Made by a program: the position numbers and the translations under genes | Notes under the pieces: model-generated | Told to the model about the DNA's origin: nothing | Seen by the model: the letters and a program-made list of their open reading frames with translations, nothing else | Database searches by the model: none | In this document: positions 1-6,753 of the stretch, piece by piece | Layout: each line of letters opens with the position of its first letter | Position numbering within the stretch: the first letter of the stretch is position 1 | From: Coriobacteriia bacterium | GTDB taxonomy: Bacteria > Actinomycetota > Coriobacteriia > WRKU01 > WQUG01 | Direction of reading: 5' to 3' | Assembly (NCBI GenBank): GCA_009779395.1 | Contig: WREJ01000031.1 | Span: 1 to 9,927, forward strand | DNA length: 9,927 bases

Positions 1-456
1 TACCGAGCACAAATTATCGATACGCTGACAAATGAGACCATTGGTTCTGTCATCGAATTTACCGATGAAGTAACAAGAACCGTGAGTCTGACACACAATC
101 AGACCTTGGTCTTTATCGATACTCATGTCGGAACACGCTACACCGCAATAGAACTACCGGTATCTGACTACACACCAAGTGTTATCGTACGTACTGATGG
201 TGTCATTGATACAACGATTGTTAATCCACCAGCAGATACGGTGAATGTTTCACTGAGTACTGGTGAGCAAACATTAGGTGAAGCTGCAAATACGGCAGAC
301 TTTACGAACACTGACTTTTTTGTGCCACCAACAGGCTTTGTGACAGGAAGTTTTCTGACGGTATTGGCAGTGCTTGCGCTTGCTGTGTTGCTGATACTGC
401 TGAATGTTAGAAGACGTAGCAAACGTGAGATGGAGTTGCAGGTACTAACGTACTAG
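1..456 (+). CDS. Sortase-anchored surface protein or pilin, C-terminal part (5' end outside window)
   Basis: The frame is open from base 1, so this is the last 151 residues of a longer protein. No start inside the window is credible; the GTG at 82 lies in mid-domain. The end has the three parts of a cell-wall sorting signal: VPPTG (bases 322-336), a hydrophobic helix of about 18 residues, and a basic RRRSKR cluster followed by a short tail. Known biology: sortase cleaves between T and G of LPXTG-like motifs, and VPPTG is an established variant, for example in streptococcal pilus proteins. The preceding ~100 residues look like a beta-sandwich: alternating hydrophobic and polar residues, a GTRYTAIEL strand, then a DYTPS segment, ending in FTNT. 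This resembles the domain placed just before the anchor in many pilins and adhesins (DUF7601/Cna-B-like). The final Asn could take part in an isopeptide bond, but the partner Lys is not visible. No sortase gene is in the window. Ligand and full architecture are unknown. Confidence 0.85.
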   Translation, partial: YRAQIIDTLTNETIGSVIEFTDEVTRTVSLTHNQTLVFIDTHVGTRYTAIELPVSDYTPSVIVRTDGVIDTTIVNPPADTVNVSLSTGEQTLGEAANTADFTNTDFFVPPTGFVTGSFLTVLAVLALAVLLILLNVRRRSKREMELQVLTY

Positions 457-474
457 CACACACCTTGTGCAGAG

Positions 475-495
475 ACCCCAGATCAAGTCTGGGGT
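475..495. repeat. Perfect 8-bp inverted repeat, 5-base loop
   Basis: ACCCCAGA (475-482) and TCTGGGGT (488-495) are exact reverse complements around TCAAG. The hairpin lies 18 bases after the stop of the surface protein, between two convergent genes. It has no T-tract on either side, so it is not a classical intrinsic terminator. The core resembles short intergenic palindromes scattered through many bacterial genomes; that resemblance is from memory and untested here. Confidence 0.6.
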
Positions 496-516
496 GACGG
501 GGTTGAGAATCAACAG

Positions 517-555
517 GTAGGGGCGCGCTACTGACAATCAGGAGCGCGCCCCTAC
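517..555. repeat. Perfect 13-bp GC-rich inverted repeat (possible bidirectional terminator or REP-like element)
   Basis: GTAGGGGCGCGCT (517-529) pairs perfectly with AGCGCGCCCCTAC (543-555). Inside the 13-base loop, CTGA (531-534) can pair with TCAG (538-541), leaving a 3-base CAA tip and one A/G mismatch. The stem ends 22 bases from the stop codon of the minus-strand ATPase and follows the plus-strand surface gene. It could stop or stabilise transcripts from both sides. There is no U-run, so a REP-like repeat or a processing barrier is as likely as a Rho-independent terminator. Confidence 0.65.
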
Positions 556-577
556 TAATTACAACGCTTAGGGTGTC

Positions 578-3445
578 CTACTCTTGCCCTGCTAGACGCC
601 GGTCAGCATACAAACCAATAAAATCATTTACCGTCATGGCGGCAAAGGCTAGCACCAGCACAACAGTCCACTCAAGCAGCCCAAGGACAGTCAGTCCAAA
701 CAAGTCACGCAGGGCGGGTACATACAGTACTGCCAGTTGTGACAGCGCACCAAAAACAAAAGCAGCGTTAAGCCACTTGTTTTTAAAGGCTTCTGCAGAA
801 AAGACGCTCTTGGTGGTGCTGCGATAGGCAAAAATGTGGAACAGCTGACTAAAAATGATAGTCAGAAACAGCAGGGTACGGGTCTGAGCTGCTTGGTCGG
901 TGACGCTGATGTTGCAGACAGCGACCAGCCAGGGACCAACAACAAAAGCAGCAAGCAGGGCAGCGGCACTCATCACCGTTCCCTGGCAGAGGATTTGTGT
1001 CCAGCGTGCTTTTGTTAGGATGGGCTTTCTGACATTGCGTGGACGTCGTTTCATGACATCGATTTCTGGTGGGTCGACTCCCAGGGCAAGTGCGGGCAAT
1101 CCGTCTGTCATCAGATTAATCCACAACAGCTGCAGGGGCAACAGGTTTGGAGCTTCTACTCCGCCATTCAACACCAAAAAGGTGCCAAACATCGAGATAA
1201 AGGTGACTATCATGACCTCAGAAGTGTTTGATGACATCAGGTAAATGATGACCTTTTTTAGGTTGGCAAATACGGTGCGACCCTCTTCGACAGCGGCGAC
1301 AATCGTGGTGAAATTGTCGTCTGCCAGTACCATGTCGGCGGCCTCGCGTGTGACGTCGGTGCCCACAACACCCATGGCGATGCCAATGTCGGCGCGCTTA
1401 AGCGCTGGCGCGTCGTTGACTCCATCACCCGTCATCGCAACAACGTGACCACGACTTTTTAGCGCAGAAACAATACGAATCTTGTGCTCGGGATTAACGC
1501 GCGCGTAGACGCGAATGTCGGGTGCGACCTCTGCCAGCTGCGCGTCACTCAGCTTTTCTAGCTGGACACCAGTCATTGTGTGAGTACGTCCATCACTGAG
1601 CTCTGCCTGCGTGATGATGCCGATCTGGGTAGCGATGGCTGTGGCAGTTAGCAGGTGGTCGCCGGTGACCATGGCAACGGTAATGCCGGCCTCTTGTGCT
1701 GTGCGCACGGCAGCAGGTACTTCGGGGCGGGGCGGGTCTTGCGCAGCACTCATGCCTACATAGGTCAGGCGTGATTCGACTTCTGCGATGTCCTCGTCGT
1801 CTGCTGGCAGCGTGCTGTTGGCGCGCAGGGCATAGGCAAGGGTACGCAAACCCTCTTTCGAGAAACGCTCGTTTTCTGCTGCAAGCTGCTGTAGCAGAGC
1901 ATCATCTAGCGGCACTACTTGTGTGCCCAGCAAGGCATGGGTACACAGGGGCAATACGGTGTCAAAGCCACCCTTAACAAAGGTCAGATAGCCAGATTCT
2001 GGGTCTTCTACGATGACCGACATACGTTTACGGTCGGCATCAAAGGGGATTTCTGCAACACGCGCTGGCAACTGCAGGTCAGGGGCTAGATTTCTGCCAC
2101 AGGCAACCAGTGCCGTTTCTGTGGGGTCGCCCACCAGCTGGTCGTCGGCAGTGTAGTGCGCGTCACTGGCAGCGACCATGACGCCAAGCAGCGTCTCGAG
2201 TTCTGTACGGTCGATAGCAGCAGAGGCTTGCGCGGAAAAGTCAGTACCAGAACTCGACGTTGTGGGACGCTGGACGTCCTCCTCCTTCGCAGGTGACACA
2301 GACGCTGCGGGCAATACCTGCAGCTCGCTGCCCTCCACACAGATGACCTGTGTTCCTAACACCAGGCGTTTTACGGTCATTTTGTTCAGGGTGAGTGTGC
2401 CGGTTTTGTCCGAACAGATAAAGGTTGTTGAGCCCAGTGTTTCGACGGCGTGCAGGCGCTTCATGATGGCGTGGCGTTCTGCCATGCGGCGTACACCCAG
2501 CGATAGCGACACGGTGACAATGGTGGGCAGACCCTCGGGCATGGCTGCAACAGCAAGGGCGATGGCAACAAGCAGCGTTGCGGCAATCATTTCGCGAAAC
2601 TCTGGTGAGCCCAGCAGTTCAGCAAAGGACATGTCACCCAGCAGGCGAATGCTGCCAGGGATAAGTCCTTCAATAAAGATGAGGGCTGCGATGATAAGAA
2701 TTGCGATGCCAATGCGCTTGCCGACCCGTTCTAGCTCGACTTGCAGGGGTGTTGCGCTTTGTTTTGTGCTGTCGAGCAGCGTTGCGATTTTGCCCATCTC
2801 GGTATGCTGACCGGTTGCTGTGACAATAAAGGTGCCGCGTCCCGTGCTGACTGTAGTCGAGGAAAAGACCATGTTAGTCTGGTCGCCCAGTATGCTGTGT
2901 TCACCCTGCAGAGGATCTGCGTTTTTGCGCACCGCTTCAGATTCGCCGGTCAGGGCAGACTCCACCACGCGCAGCGCGCCAACGTCCAGCAAACGACCGT
3001 CAGCAGGAACGGTGTTGCCAGATTCTAGCAAGACAATGTCACCAGGAACCAGCAGCGAGCTTAGCAGTTGCTGTTCGACACCGTCACGAATGACCGTAGC
3101 AAGCGGTGCTGCCATCTGTTTTAGTGCATCAAGTGCTTTTTCGCTGCGGTATTCCTGTACGTAACCCAATATGCCGTTTAGCAGCAAGATAATGGTGATG
3201 GCGATGGCCTCGGCGACGTGTCCTTCGATAGCAGAGATAAGAACAGCGCCCATTAAGATGTAAATCATGAAGTCCTGAAACTGTGACAGAAACACCTTCC
3301 AGCGAGGCGTCGGAGGCTTTTCAGCTAGCTGGTTAGGGCCGTACTTTTCCCGTCGCCGCGCAGCCTCGTCAGCAGACAGACCAGACACAGCATCTGAAGC
3401 AAGCTGCTTGACAATCTGGGCATCGCTGGCGTTATACCAATGCAT
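578..3445 (-). CDS. P2-type cation-transporting ATPase, probably Ca2+ export
   Basis: This 955-residue protein is a complete P-type ATPase that couples ATP hydrolysis to cation transport across the cytoplasmic membrane. In order: an N-terminal cation-ATPase domain (about 1-75), membrane pair M1-M2 (about 55-97), actuator motif TGES (166-169), M3-M4 (about 243-312) with PEGLP (303-307), the phosphorylation motif DKTGT with Asp346, nucleotide-domain motifs FDADRKRMS (468-476) and KGG (491-493), DPPRPE (570-575), hinge TGDGVNDAP (672-680), and a six-helix C-terminal domain. SERCA-like ion ligands are visible: Glu304 in M4, Asn740 and Glu743 in M5, and Asn777, Thr780 and Asp781 in M6. The M8 position that is Glu in SERCA is Gln867 here by my alignment. 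Ca2+ is therefore likely, but the number of ions per cycle is uncertain and Na+ cannot be excluded. A Ser/Thr/Pro-rich loop (about 375-405) sits between the P and N domains. The ATG at 3445 has AGCAGGT just upstream, and an in-frame stop lies 15 bases before it. The gene converges on the surface protein. Confidence 0.95.
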   Translation of the reverse strand: MHWYNASDAQIVKQLASDAVSGLSADEAARRREKYGPNQLAEKPPTPRWKVFLSQFQDFMIYILMGAVLISAIEGHVAEAIAITIILLLNGILGYVQEYRSEKALDALKQMAAPLATVIRDGVEQQLLSSLLVPGDIVLLESGNTVPADGRLLDVGALRVVESALTGESEAVRKNADPLQGEHSILGDQTNMVFSSTTVSTGRGTFIVTATGQHTEMGKIATLLDSTKQSATPLQVELERVGKRIGIAILIIAALIFIEGLIPGSIRLLGDMSFAELLGSPEFREMIAATLLVAIALAVAAMPEGLPTIVTVSLSLGVRRMAERHAIMKRLHAVETLGSTTFICSDKTGTLTLNKMTVKRLVLGTQVICVEGSELQVLPAASVSPAKEEDVQRPTTSSSGTDFSAQASAAIDRTELETLLGVMVAASDAHYTADDQLVGDPTETALVACGRNLAPDLQLPARVAEIPFDADRKRMSVIVEDPESGYLTFVKGGFDTVLPLCTHALLGTQVVPLDDALLQQLAAENERFSKEGLRTLAYALRANSTLPADDEDIAEVESRLTYVGMSAAQDPPRPEVPAAVRTAQEAGITVAMVTGDHLLTATAIATQIGIITQAELSDGRTHTMTGVQLEKLSDAQLAEVAPDIRVYARVNPEHKIRIVSALKSRGHVVAMTGDGVNDAPALKRADIGIAMGVVGTDVTREAADMVLADDNFTTIVAAVEEGRTVFANLKKVIIYLMSSNTSEVMIVTFISMFGTFLVLNGGVEAPNLLPLQLLWINLMTDGLPALALGVDPPEIDVMKRRPRNVRKPILTKARWTQILCQGTVMSAAALLAAFVVGPWLVAVCNISVTDQAAQTRTLLFLTIIFSQLFHIFAYRSTTKSVFSAEAFKNKWLNAAFVFGALSQLAVLYVPALRDLFGLTVLGLLEWTVVLVLAFAAMTVNDFIGLYADRRLAGQE

Positions 3446-3461
3446 ATGCGACCTGCTTCAT
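3432..3461 (-). other. Possible 9-codon leader ORF overlapping the ATPase start
   Basis: On the minus strand an ATG at 3461 opens MKQVAYALV and stops with TAA at 3434-3432. It is out of frame with, and overlaps, the ATPase ATG at 3445. The best Shine-Dalgarno-like run in this leader, AAGGGGGA (about 3475-3468), is spaced about 6 bases from this ATG. The ATPase ATG has only the weaker AGCAGGT. Ribosomes loading here could be coupled to ATPase translation. It may equally be a chance ORF. Confidence 0.25.
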
Positions 3462-3501
3462 CTACGTCCCCCTTGGTATTGTTGCTATCAGTGTTGCTAC
3501 C

Positions 3502-3507
3502 AGTATA
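3502..3507 (-). promoter_or_regulatory. Candidate -10 box for the ATPase gene
   Basis: Minus-strand TATACT (plus-strand AGTATA) lies 56 bases before the ATPase ATG, in the 106-base gap after nth. No convincing -35 hexamer sits 16-18 bases upstream, so the call rests on one hexamer. Between this box and the gene, GTTGCTA occurs twice on the plus strand (3481-3487 and 3493-3499), 12 bases apart, which could be a small operator. Without this promoter the ATPase would be read through from nth. Confidence 0.3.
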
Positions 3508-3551
3508 GTACTACGCAGCTGCAATTCACACGCCGCCGCAGTCCGAGACCA

Positions 3552-4301
3552 TCACTCGCGCACAACAGCAGGTGACAGCGCGCTGGGGCAGAGGTCATTT
3601 AGCGGACAGACAGCACACAGTGGTTTACGTGCATCACAAATCGCGCGTCCCAGCGAAATCATGTCGTGATTAATGCGATACCAATCACGATAGGCAAAAG
3701 CCTTGCACAAATCACCCTCGGCGGCAGCGGGCGTTTTTGCACGGGTCAGACGCAGCCGTGTTGCAATACGATAAACGTGCGTGTCAACGGCAATGCCGCG
3801 CACCAGACCAAAGCTCTCGGCTAGCACGATGTTTGCTGTTTTACGTGCCACGCCTGGCAAACGCAGCAGATCGTCCATGGTTGCTGGTATTTCTCCGCCG
3901 TAGTCATCGACAACAATACGCGCCATGCCCCGCAGATTACGCGCCTTATTGCGATAAAATCCCAGAGAATGGACGCACTCCTCCACCTGACTTTGCTCAG
4001 CTTTTGCTAGGGCGGTTGAGTCTGGCCAGCGTTCAAACAAGTCTGGCAGCACGCGATTGACATTGTCATCGGTCGTCTGTGCCGACAGCGCGACCGCGAC
4101 CACGCACTGATAGGGGTTCTGAAAGTGCAGAAAAGGCTGGTAGCTGCCAGGGTAGGCTGCCGCCAGACGCGTGGCGATTTCAGCAGCGCGGGCTTGGGTG
4201 ACCGGACCTATGGGGCTGACTGCCTGCGGAAAAGAAAAACCCAGCTGCATTTCGTGGCGTTTGTGCCTGCTTGTGCTGCATTTACTTCCCCGATTATTCA
4301 T
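3552..4301 (-). CDS. nth: Endonuclease III, [4Fe-4S] base-excision-repair DNA glycosylase/AP lyase
   Basis: The 249-residue protein removes oxidised pyrimidines from DNA and cuts the abasic site by beta-elimination. The helix-hairpin-helix carries LPGVARKTANIVL (148-160), with Lys154 matching the catalytic lysine (Lys120 in E. coli Nth). VDTHVYR holds the conserved Asp173 (Asp138 in E. coli). The C-terminal cluster ligands Cys222, Cys229, Cys232 and Cys238 fit the exact C-x6-C-x2-C-x5-C iron-sulfur loop. The protein is longer than the usual ~210 residues because of a basic N-terminal extension of about 30 residues. Two starts are possible: ATG at 4301, and ATG at 4250 (residue 18). I chose 4301 because an extended -10 element (TGCTAAAAT) ends six bases before it, which suits a leaderless mRNA. 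Neither start has a good Shine-Dalgarno sequence. The gene is divergent from the ABC exporter and followed by the cation ATPase on the same strand. Confidence 0.95.
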   Translation of the reverse strand: MNNRGSKCSTSRHKRHEMQLGFSFPQAVSPIGPVTQARAAEIATRLAAAYPGSYQPFLHFQNPYQCVVAVALSAQTTDDNVNRVLPDLFERWPDSTALAKAEQSQVEECVHSLGFYRNKARNLRGMARIVVDDYGGEIPATMDDLLRLPGVARKTANIVLAESFGLVRGIAVDTHVYRIATRLRLTRAKTPAAAEGDLCKAFAYRDWYRINHDMISLGRAICDARKPLCAVCPLNDLCPSALSPAVVRE

Positions 4302-4307
4302 GTGCTC

Positions 4308-4316
4308 ATTTTAGCA
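4308..4316 (-). promoter_or_regulatory. Extended -10 promoter for nth, predicting a leaderless mRNA
   Basis: On the minus strand the sequence reads TGCTAAAAT, a TGn motif joined to a near-consensus -10 hexamer (4313-4308). Six bases (GAGCAC) separate it from the nth ATG, so the usual +1 position falls on the A of the start codon. No ribosome binding site would then be present or needed. I saw no strong -35, which extended -10 promoters often lack. Confidence 0.5.
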
Positions 4317-4321
4317 TGGTG

Positions 4322-4327
4322 TAAAAT
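4322..4327 (+). promoter_or_regulatory. Candidate -10 box for the ABC exporter operon
   Basis: TAAAAT lies 47 bases before the ABC ATPase ATG, within the 73-base divergent gap shared with nth, and is nearly back to back with the nth -10 box. The -35 region is poor, so this is a weak call. The leader it predicts includes the ribosome binding site AGGT (4367-4370) before the ATG at 4375. Confidence 0.3.
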
Positions 4328-4374
4328 AGGGAGGTAAGCGATAGTGTGCGCAGACGCGAGGGGGGCAGGTCATA

Positions 4375-5100
4375 ATGGCAGATAATCCCATTATTGAAGT
4401 ACAAGATTTGGTGAAGCATTGTGGCAAAGTCGAGGCTTTGCGCGGTATTAGCTTTCAGGTTAATCCCGGCGAGGTTTTTGGCTTTATTGGCAACAATGGT
4501 GCCGGAAAGTCGACGACCATTCGCATTTTGCTGGGAATTTTGCACGCGACCTCGGGGACGGCGAGTGTTTTTGGCAAGGATGCTTGGGAGGACCCCGTTG
4601 CAATTCATCGCCGTTTGGCTTATGTGCCAGGAGACGTCAATCTGTGGGCAAACTTGACGGGTGGCGAGGTCATCGATCTGTTTGTCAGTCTGCGTGGTGG
4701 TAAAACTAATACCGATGAGCTGCGCAAACGGCGCGAGGACCTGATTAAAAAGTTCGAGCTTGACCCGACCAAACGCTGTCGGACTTACTCGAAGGGCAAC
4801 CGCCAAAAAGTGGCATTGATTGCTGCTTTTGCCAGCGACGTTGAACTGTATTTACTGGACGAGCCAACCAGCGGACTTGACCCCATTATGGGACAGGTTT
4901 TTGAAGAGTGCGTCCGTGAAAAGAAACAGCAAGGCAAGACCTTCTTGCTGTCCAGTCACATCATGACAGAAGTACGTGACCTTGCAGACCGCGTGGCAGT
5001 TATCAGAAAGGGCTTGCTGGTCGAGGCCGGCGCGCAAACAGAAGCTGCCATCGCAGAGATGGAAGCGGAGGCGAAACGCTATGCCGAATCCATTAGTTAA
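4375..5100 (+). CDS. ABC transporter ATP-binding protein of an ABC-2-type exporter
   Basis: The 241-residue cytoplasmic ATPase powers the permease encoded next to it. Walker A is GNNGAGKST (39-47), the ABC signature is YSKGN (138-142) in place of LSGGQ, Walker B ends LLDEP (160-164) with Asp162 and Glu163, the D-loop is SGLD (166-169), and the switch histidine is His195. The Q-loop position reads YVPGDVNLW (83-91), so the usual Gln is Gly. From family knowledge, the YSKGN signature and the missing Q-loop Gln are normal in this exporter class and do not suggest a dead enzyme. The protein ends soon after the nucleotide-binding core, without the ~60-residue C-terminal extension many relatives have. 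The ATG at 4375 follows GCAGGT at a suitable distance. Its last 20 bases overlap the permease start, which indicates translational coupling. Substrate unknown; drug, peptide or antibiotic export is the family's usual assignment. Confidence 0.93.
   Translation: MADNPIIEVQDLVKHCGKVEALRGISFQVNPGEVFGFIGNNGAGKSTTIRILLGILHATSGTASVFGKDAWEDPVAIHRRLAYVPGDVNLWANLTGGEVIDLFVSLRGGKTNTDELRKRREDLIKKFELDPTKRCRTYSKGNRQKVALIAAFASDVELYLLDEPTSGLDPIMGQVFEECVREKKQQGKTFLLSSHIMTEVRDLADRVAVIRKGLLVEAGAQTEAAIAEMEAEAKRYAESIS
5067..5071 (+). promoter_or_regulatory. Ribosome binding site that decides the permease start
   Basis: GGAGG is the best Shine-Dalgarno match near the ATPase-permease junction. It sits nine bases before the ATG at 5081, inside the end of the ATPase gene. 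It supports a 20-base gene overlap rather than the longer permease reading from 4976. Confidence 0.6.
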
Positions 5101-6730
5101 CTTTCGCGATAACAATACAAGGTCACTGCGCTTAGCACGTTTTTACGGGCGGCGTGACCGTGTTGTGACGCTTTCTTGGATGATTGTGCTGCTGATTTTT
5201 GCAACAGCGGTTCCCTGGGCAATACAAGACGTCTACGGTTCGCATGATTCTGTGCAGGCTATGGTGCCCATGCTGCAAAACCCAGCGATGGTTGCCATGT
5301 GTGGTCCTGTCTTTGATGCGCACAGCTATACCGTTGGCGCAATGATTGCTGGCATGATGCTGCTGATGACAGCAACTGCCGTTGCCTTTATGAACATCTT
5401 TTTTGTCGTGCGCTACACTCGTGCCGACGAAGAACAAGAACGCGCCGAAGTCATCAGGTCTTTGCCAGTTGGTCGGCTTGCTCCGCTGAATGCCGCGCTT
5501 ATCGGTGCCGTTGTGATAAACATACTGGTCGTGTTGGTGAACTGGGCAGGCATTGTGGCGATGAACATTCCTGGCATGGACAGCAAGGGTGCCCTGCTGT
5601 ACGGAGCAGCCTGTGGTGCCGTTGGCATGGTCTTTGCCGGTGTTGCTGCGATTTGCTCACAGCTTGCCAGTACCTCACGCGGAGCACTTGCCTACAGCAG
5701 CGGCATTGTGGGTCTTATGTATCTAGTGCGTGCCGCAGGCGATGTTTTGCGTGTTGACCACAGCTGGGGAGAAACCCTTTCCATCCTTTCCCCCCTCGGT
5801 CTGTCATTGCGTGTCGAAGCCTTTGTTAGCGATCAGTGGTGGCCACTGCCGTGGCTGTTGCTGACTGCTTTGGTCTTGGTTGCGATAGCTTACTTTTTGA
5901 ATGCACGGCGCGATTTGGGTGCTGGTCTGATTCCTCAGCGTCCCGGTCCTGCTCATGCTAGTCCGCTGCTGCGCTCAGACTTTGGGCTGGCGTTTAACCT
6001 GCTGCGCAATACTTTGATTGGCTGGGTCTATGTAGCACTGGTGCTGGGTGCCAGTTACGGTTCGATCATGAACTACATTGCCGACTTTGTGAAAACGACG
6101 CCCTTTTTAGCCGACGCGCTGACCAACAAATACGGCTACACCATGACCGAGTCATTTGCTTCTCTTATCATGGTGGTGATGGCTGCCATGCTTGCTGTGG
6201 TACCCGTAATGATTATCCTCAAGGCCTGGCGCGAAGAAGAGGCAGGACGTGCAGAACTGGTACTAGCAACAGCTGTCTCGCGTCGTGGCTTTTTGGGCAG
6301 CTACGCATTGATTGCCCTTGTGTGCAGTGTCTTGATGCCCGTGTTAAGTGCCTTTGGTTTGTGGGCAGCTGCTGCCATAGTGATGACCGACCCGATATCG
6401 CTGCAGTTTATGTTTAAGGGAGTCCTGATATATTTGCCAGCGATTTGGCTGCATCTGGGGCTGACCGTTTTGCTGGTTGCCCTGTGGCCGCGCCTTGCAT
6501 CGGCCATTAGCTGGACGTATTTGGGCATTAGTTTTTTCCTGGGCTACTTTGGTCAGATTTTCCGCGACCACATACCCCGCTGGGTAGACTACCTGTCTCC
6601 CTTTGGACTGATTCCCAACATCACCCAAGCAGAAATCCCCTGGGTTCGCTTGGCTGTGTTGACCGCTGTTGCCTTTGCCATGATACTGGCAGCCTTTGTG
6701 CTGTACCCCAGACGAGACCTGAATAGTTAG
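5081..6730 (+). CDS. ABC-2-type exporter permease, two-repeat COG3559-like family
   Basis: With the start at 5081 the protein has 549 residues, about 12 membrane segments and no other domain. An earlier in-frame ATG at 4976 exists but lies deep inside the ATPase gene. The ATG at 5081 has GGAGG (5067-5071) nine bases upstream and was preferred. The protein is an internal duplication with an offset of about 268-269 residues. ADEEQERAE (115-123) matches EEEAGRAE in the second half (Arg121-Ala122-Glu123 against Arg390-Ala391-Glu392). SPLGL (237-241) matches SPFGL (506-510), and RRDL (276-279) matches RRDL (544-547). The acidic EExGRAE-type segments lie on the cytoplasmic side after a membrane helix and are typical of permeases annotated as 'exporter of polyketide antibiotics'; that label is historical and does not fix the substrate. 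With the upstream ATPase this would form the full transporter, one two-repeat permease chain and two ATPase copies. Confidence 0.92.
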   Translation: MPNPLVNFRDNNTRSLRLARFYGRRDRVVTLSWMIVLLIFATAVPWAIQDVYGSHDSVQAMVPMLQNPAMVAMCGPVFDAHSYTVGAMIAGMMLLMTATAVAFMNIFFVVRYTRADEEQERAEVIRSLPVGRLAPLNAALIGAVVINILVVLVNWAGIVAMNIPGMDSKGALLYGAACGAVGMVFAGVAAICSQLASTSRGALAYSSGIVGLMYLVRAAGDVLRVDHSWGETLSILSPLGLSLRVEAFVSDQWWPLPWLLLTALVLVAIAYFLNARRDLGAGLIPQRPGPAHASPLLRSDFGLAFNLLRNTLIGWVYVALVLGASYGSIMNYIADFVKTTPFLADALTNKYGYTMTESFASLIMVVMAAMLAVVPVMIILKAWREEEAGRAELVLATAVSRRGFLGSYALIALVCSVLMPVLSAFGLWAAAAIVMTDPISLQFMFKGVLIYLPAIWLHLGLTVLLVALWPRLASAISWTYLGISFFLGYFGQIFRDHIPRWVDYLSPFGLIPNITQAEIPWVRLAVLTAVAFAMILAAFVLYPRRDLNS

Positions 6731-6753
6731 TTAGACGAGGACGAGGGAAGACC

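Noticed and set aside
138..171. Degradation of the ABC ATPase suggested by the non-standard signature (YSKGN) and missing Q-loop Gln at residues 86 and 138-142 of that protein
   Set aside because: These variants are usual for this exporter class, and Walker A, Walker B and the switch His are intact. The positions given are protein residues of the gene at 4375-5100.
2178..2810. 210-codon open frame on the plus strand inside the cation ATPase gene
   Set aside because: It is antisense to a gene with every P-type motif in order. Its protein is Ser/Arg/Met-rich without recognisable domains, as expected of a shadow frame.
4306..4806. 166-codon open frame on the minus strand covering the nth-ABC gap and the start of the ABC gene
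   Set aside because: It opposes the Walker A region of a convincing ABC ATPase, has no ribosome binding site I can see and gives no recognisable protein.
4976..5080. Upstream in-frame ATG giving the permease 35 extra residues
   Set aside because: The extra part reads through the end of the ABC gene, lacks family character, and the ATG at 5081 has a good GGAGG site.
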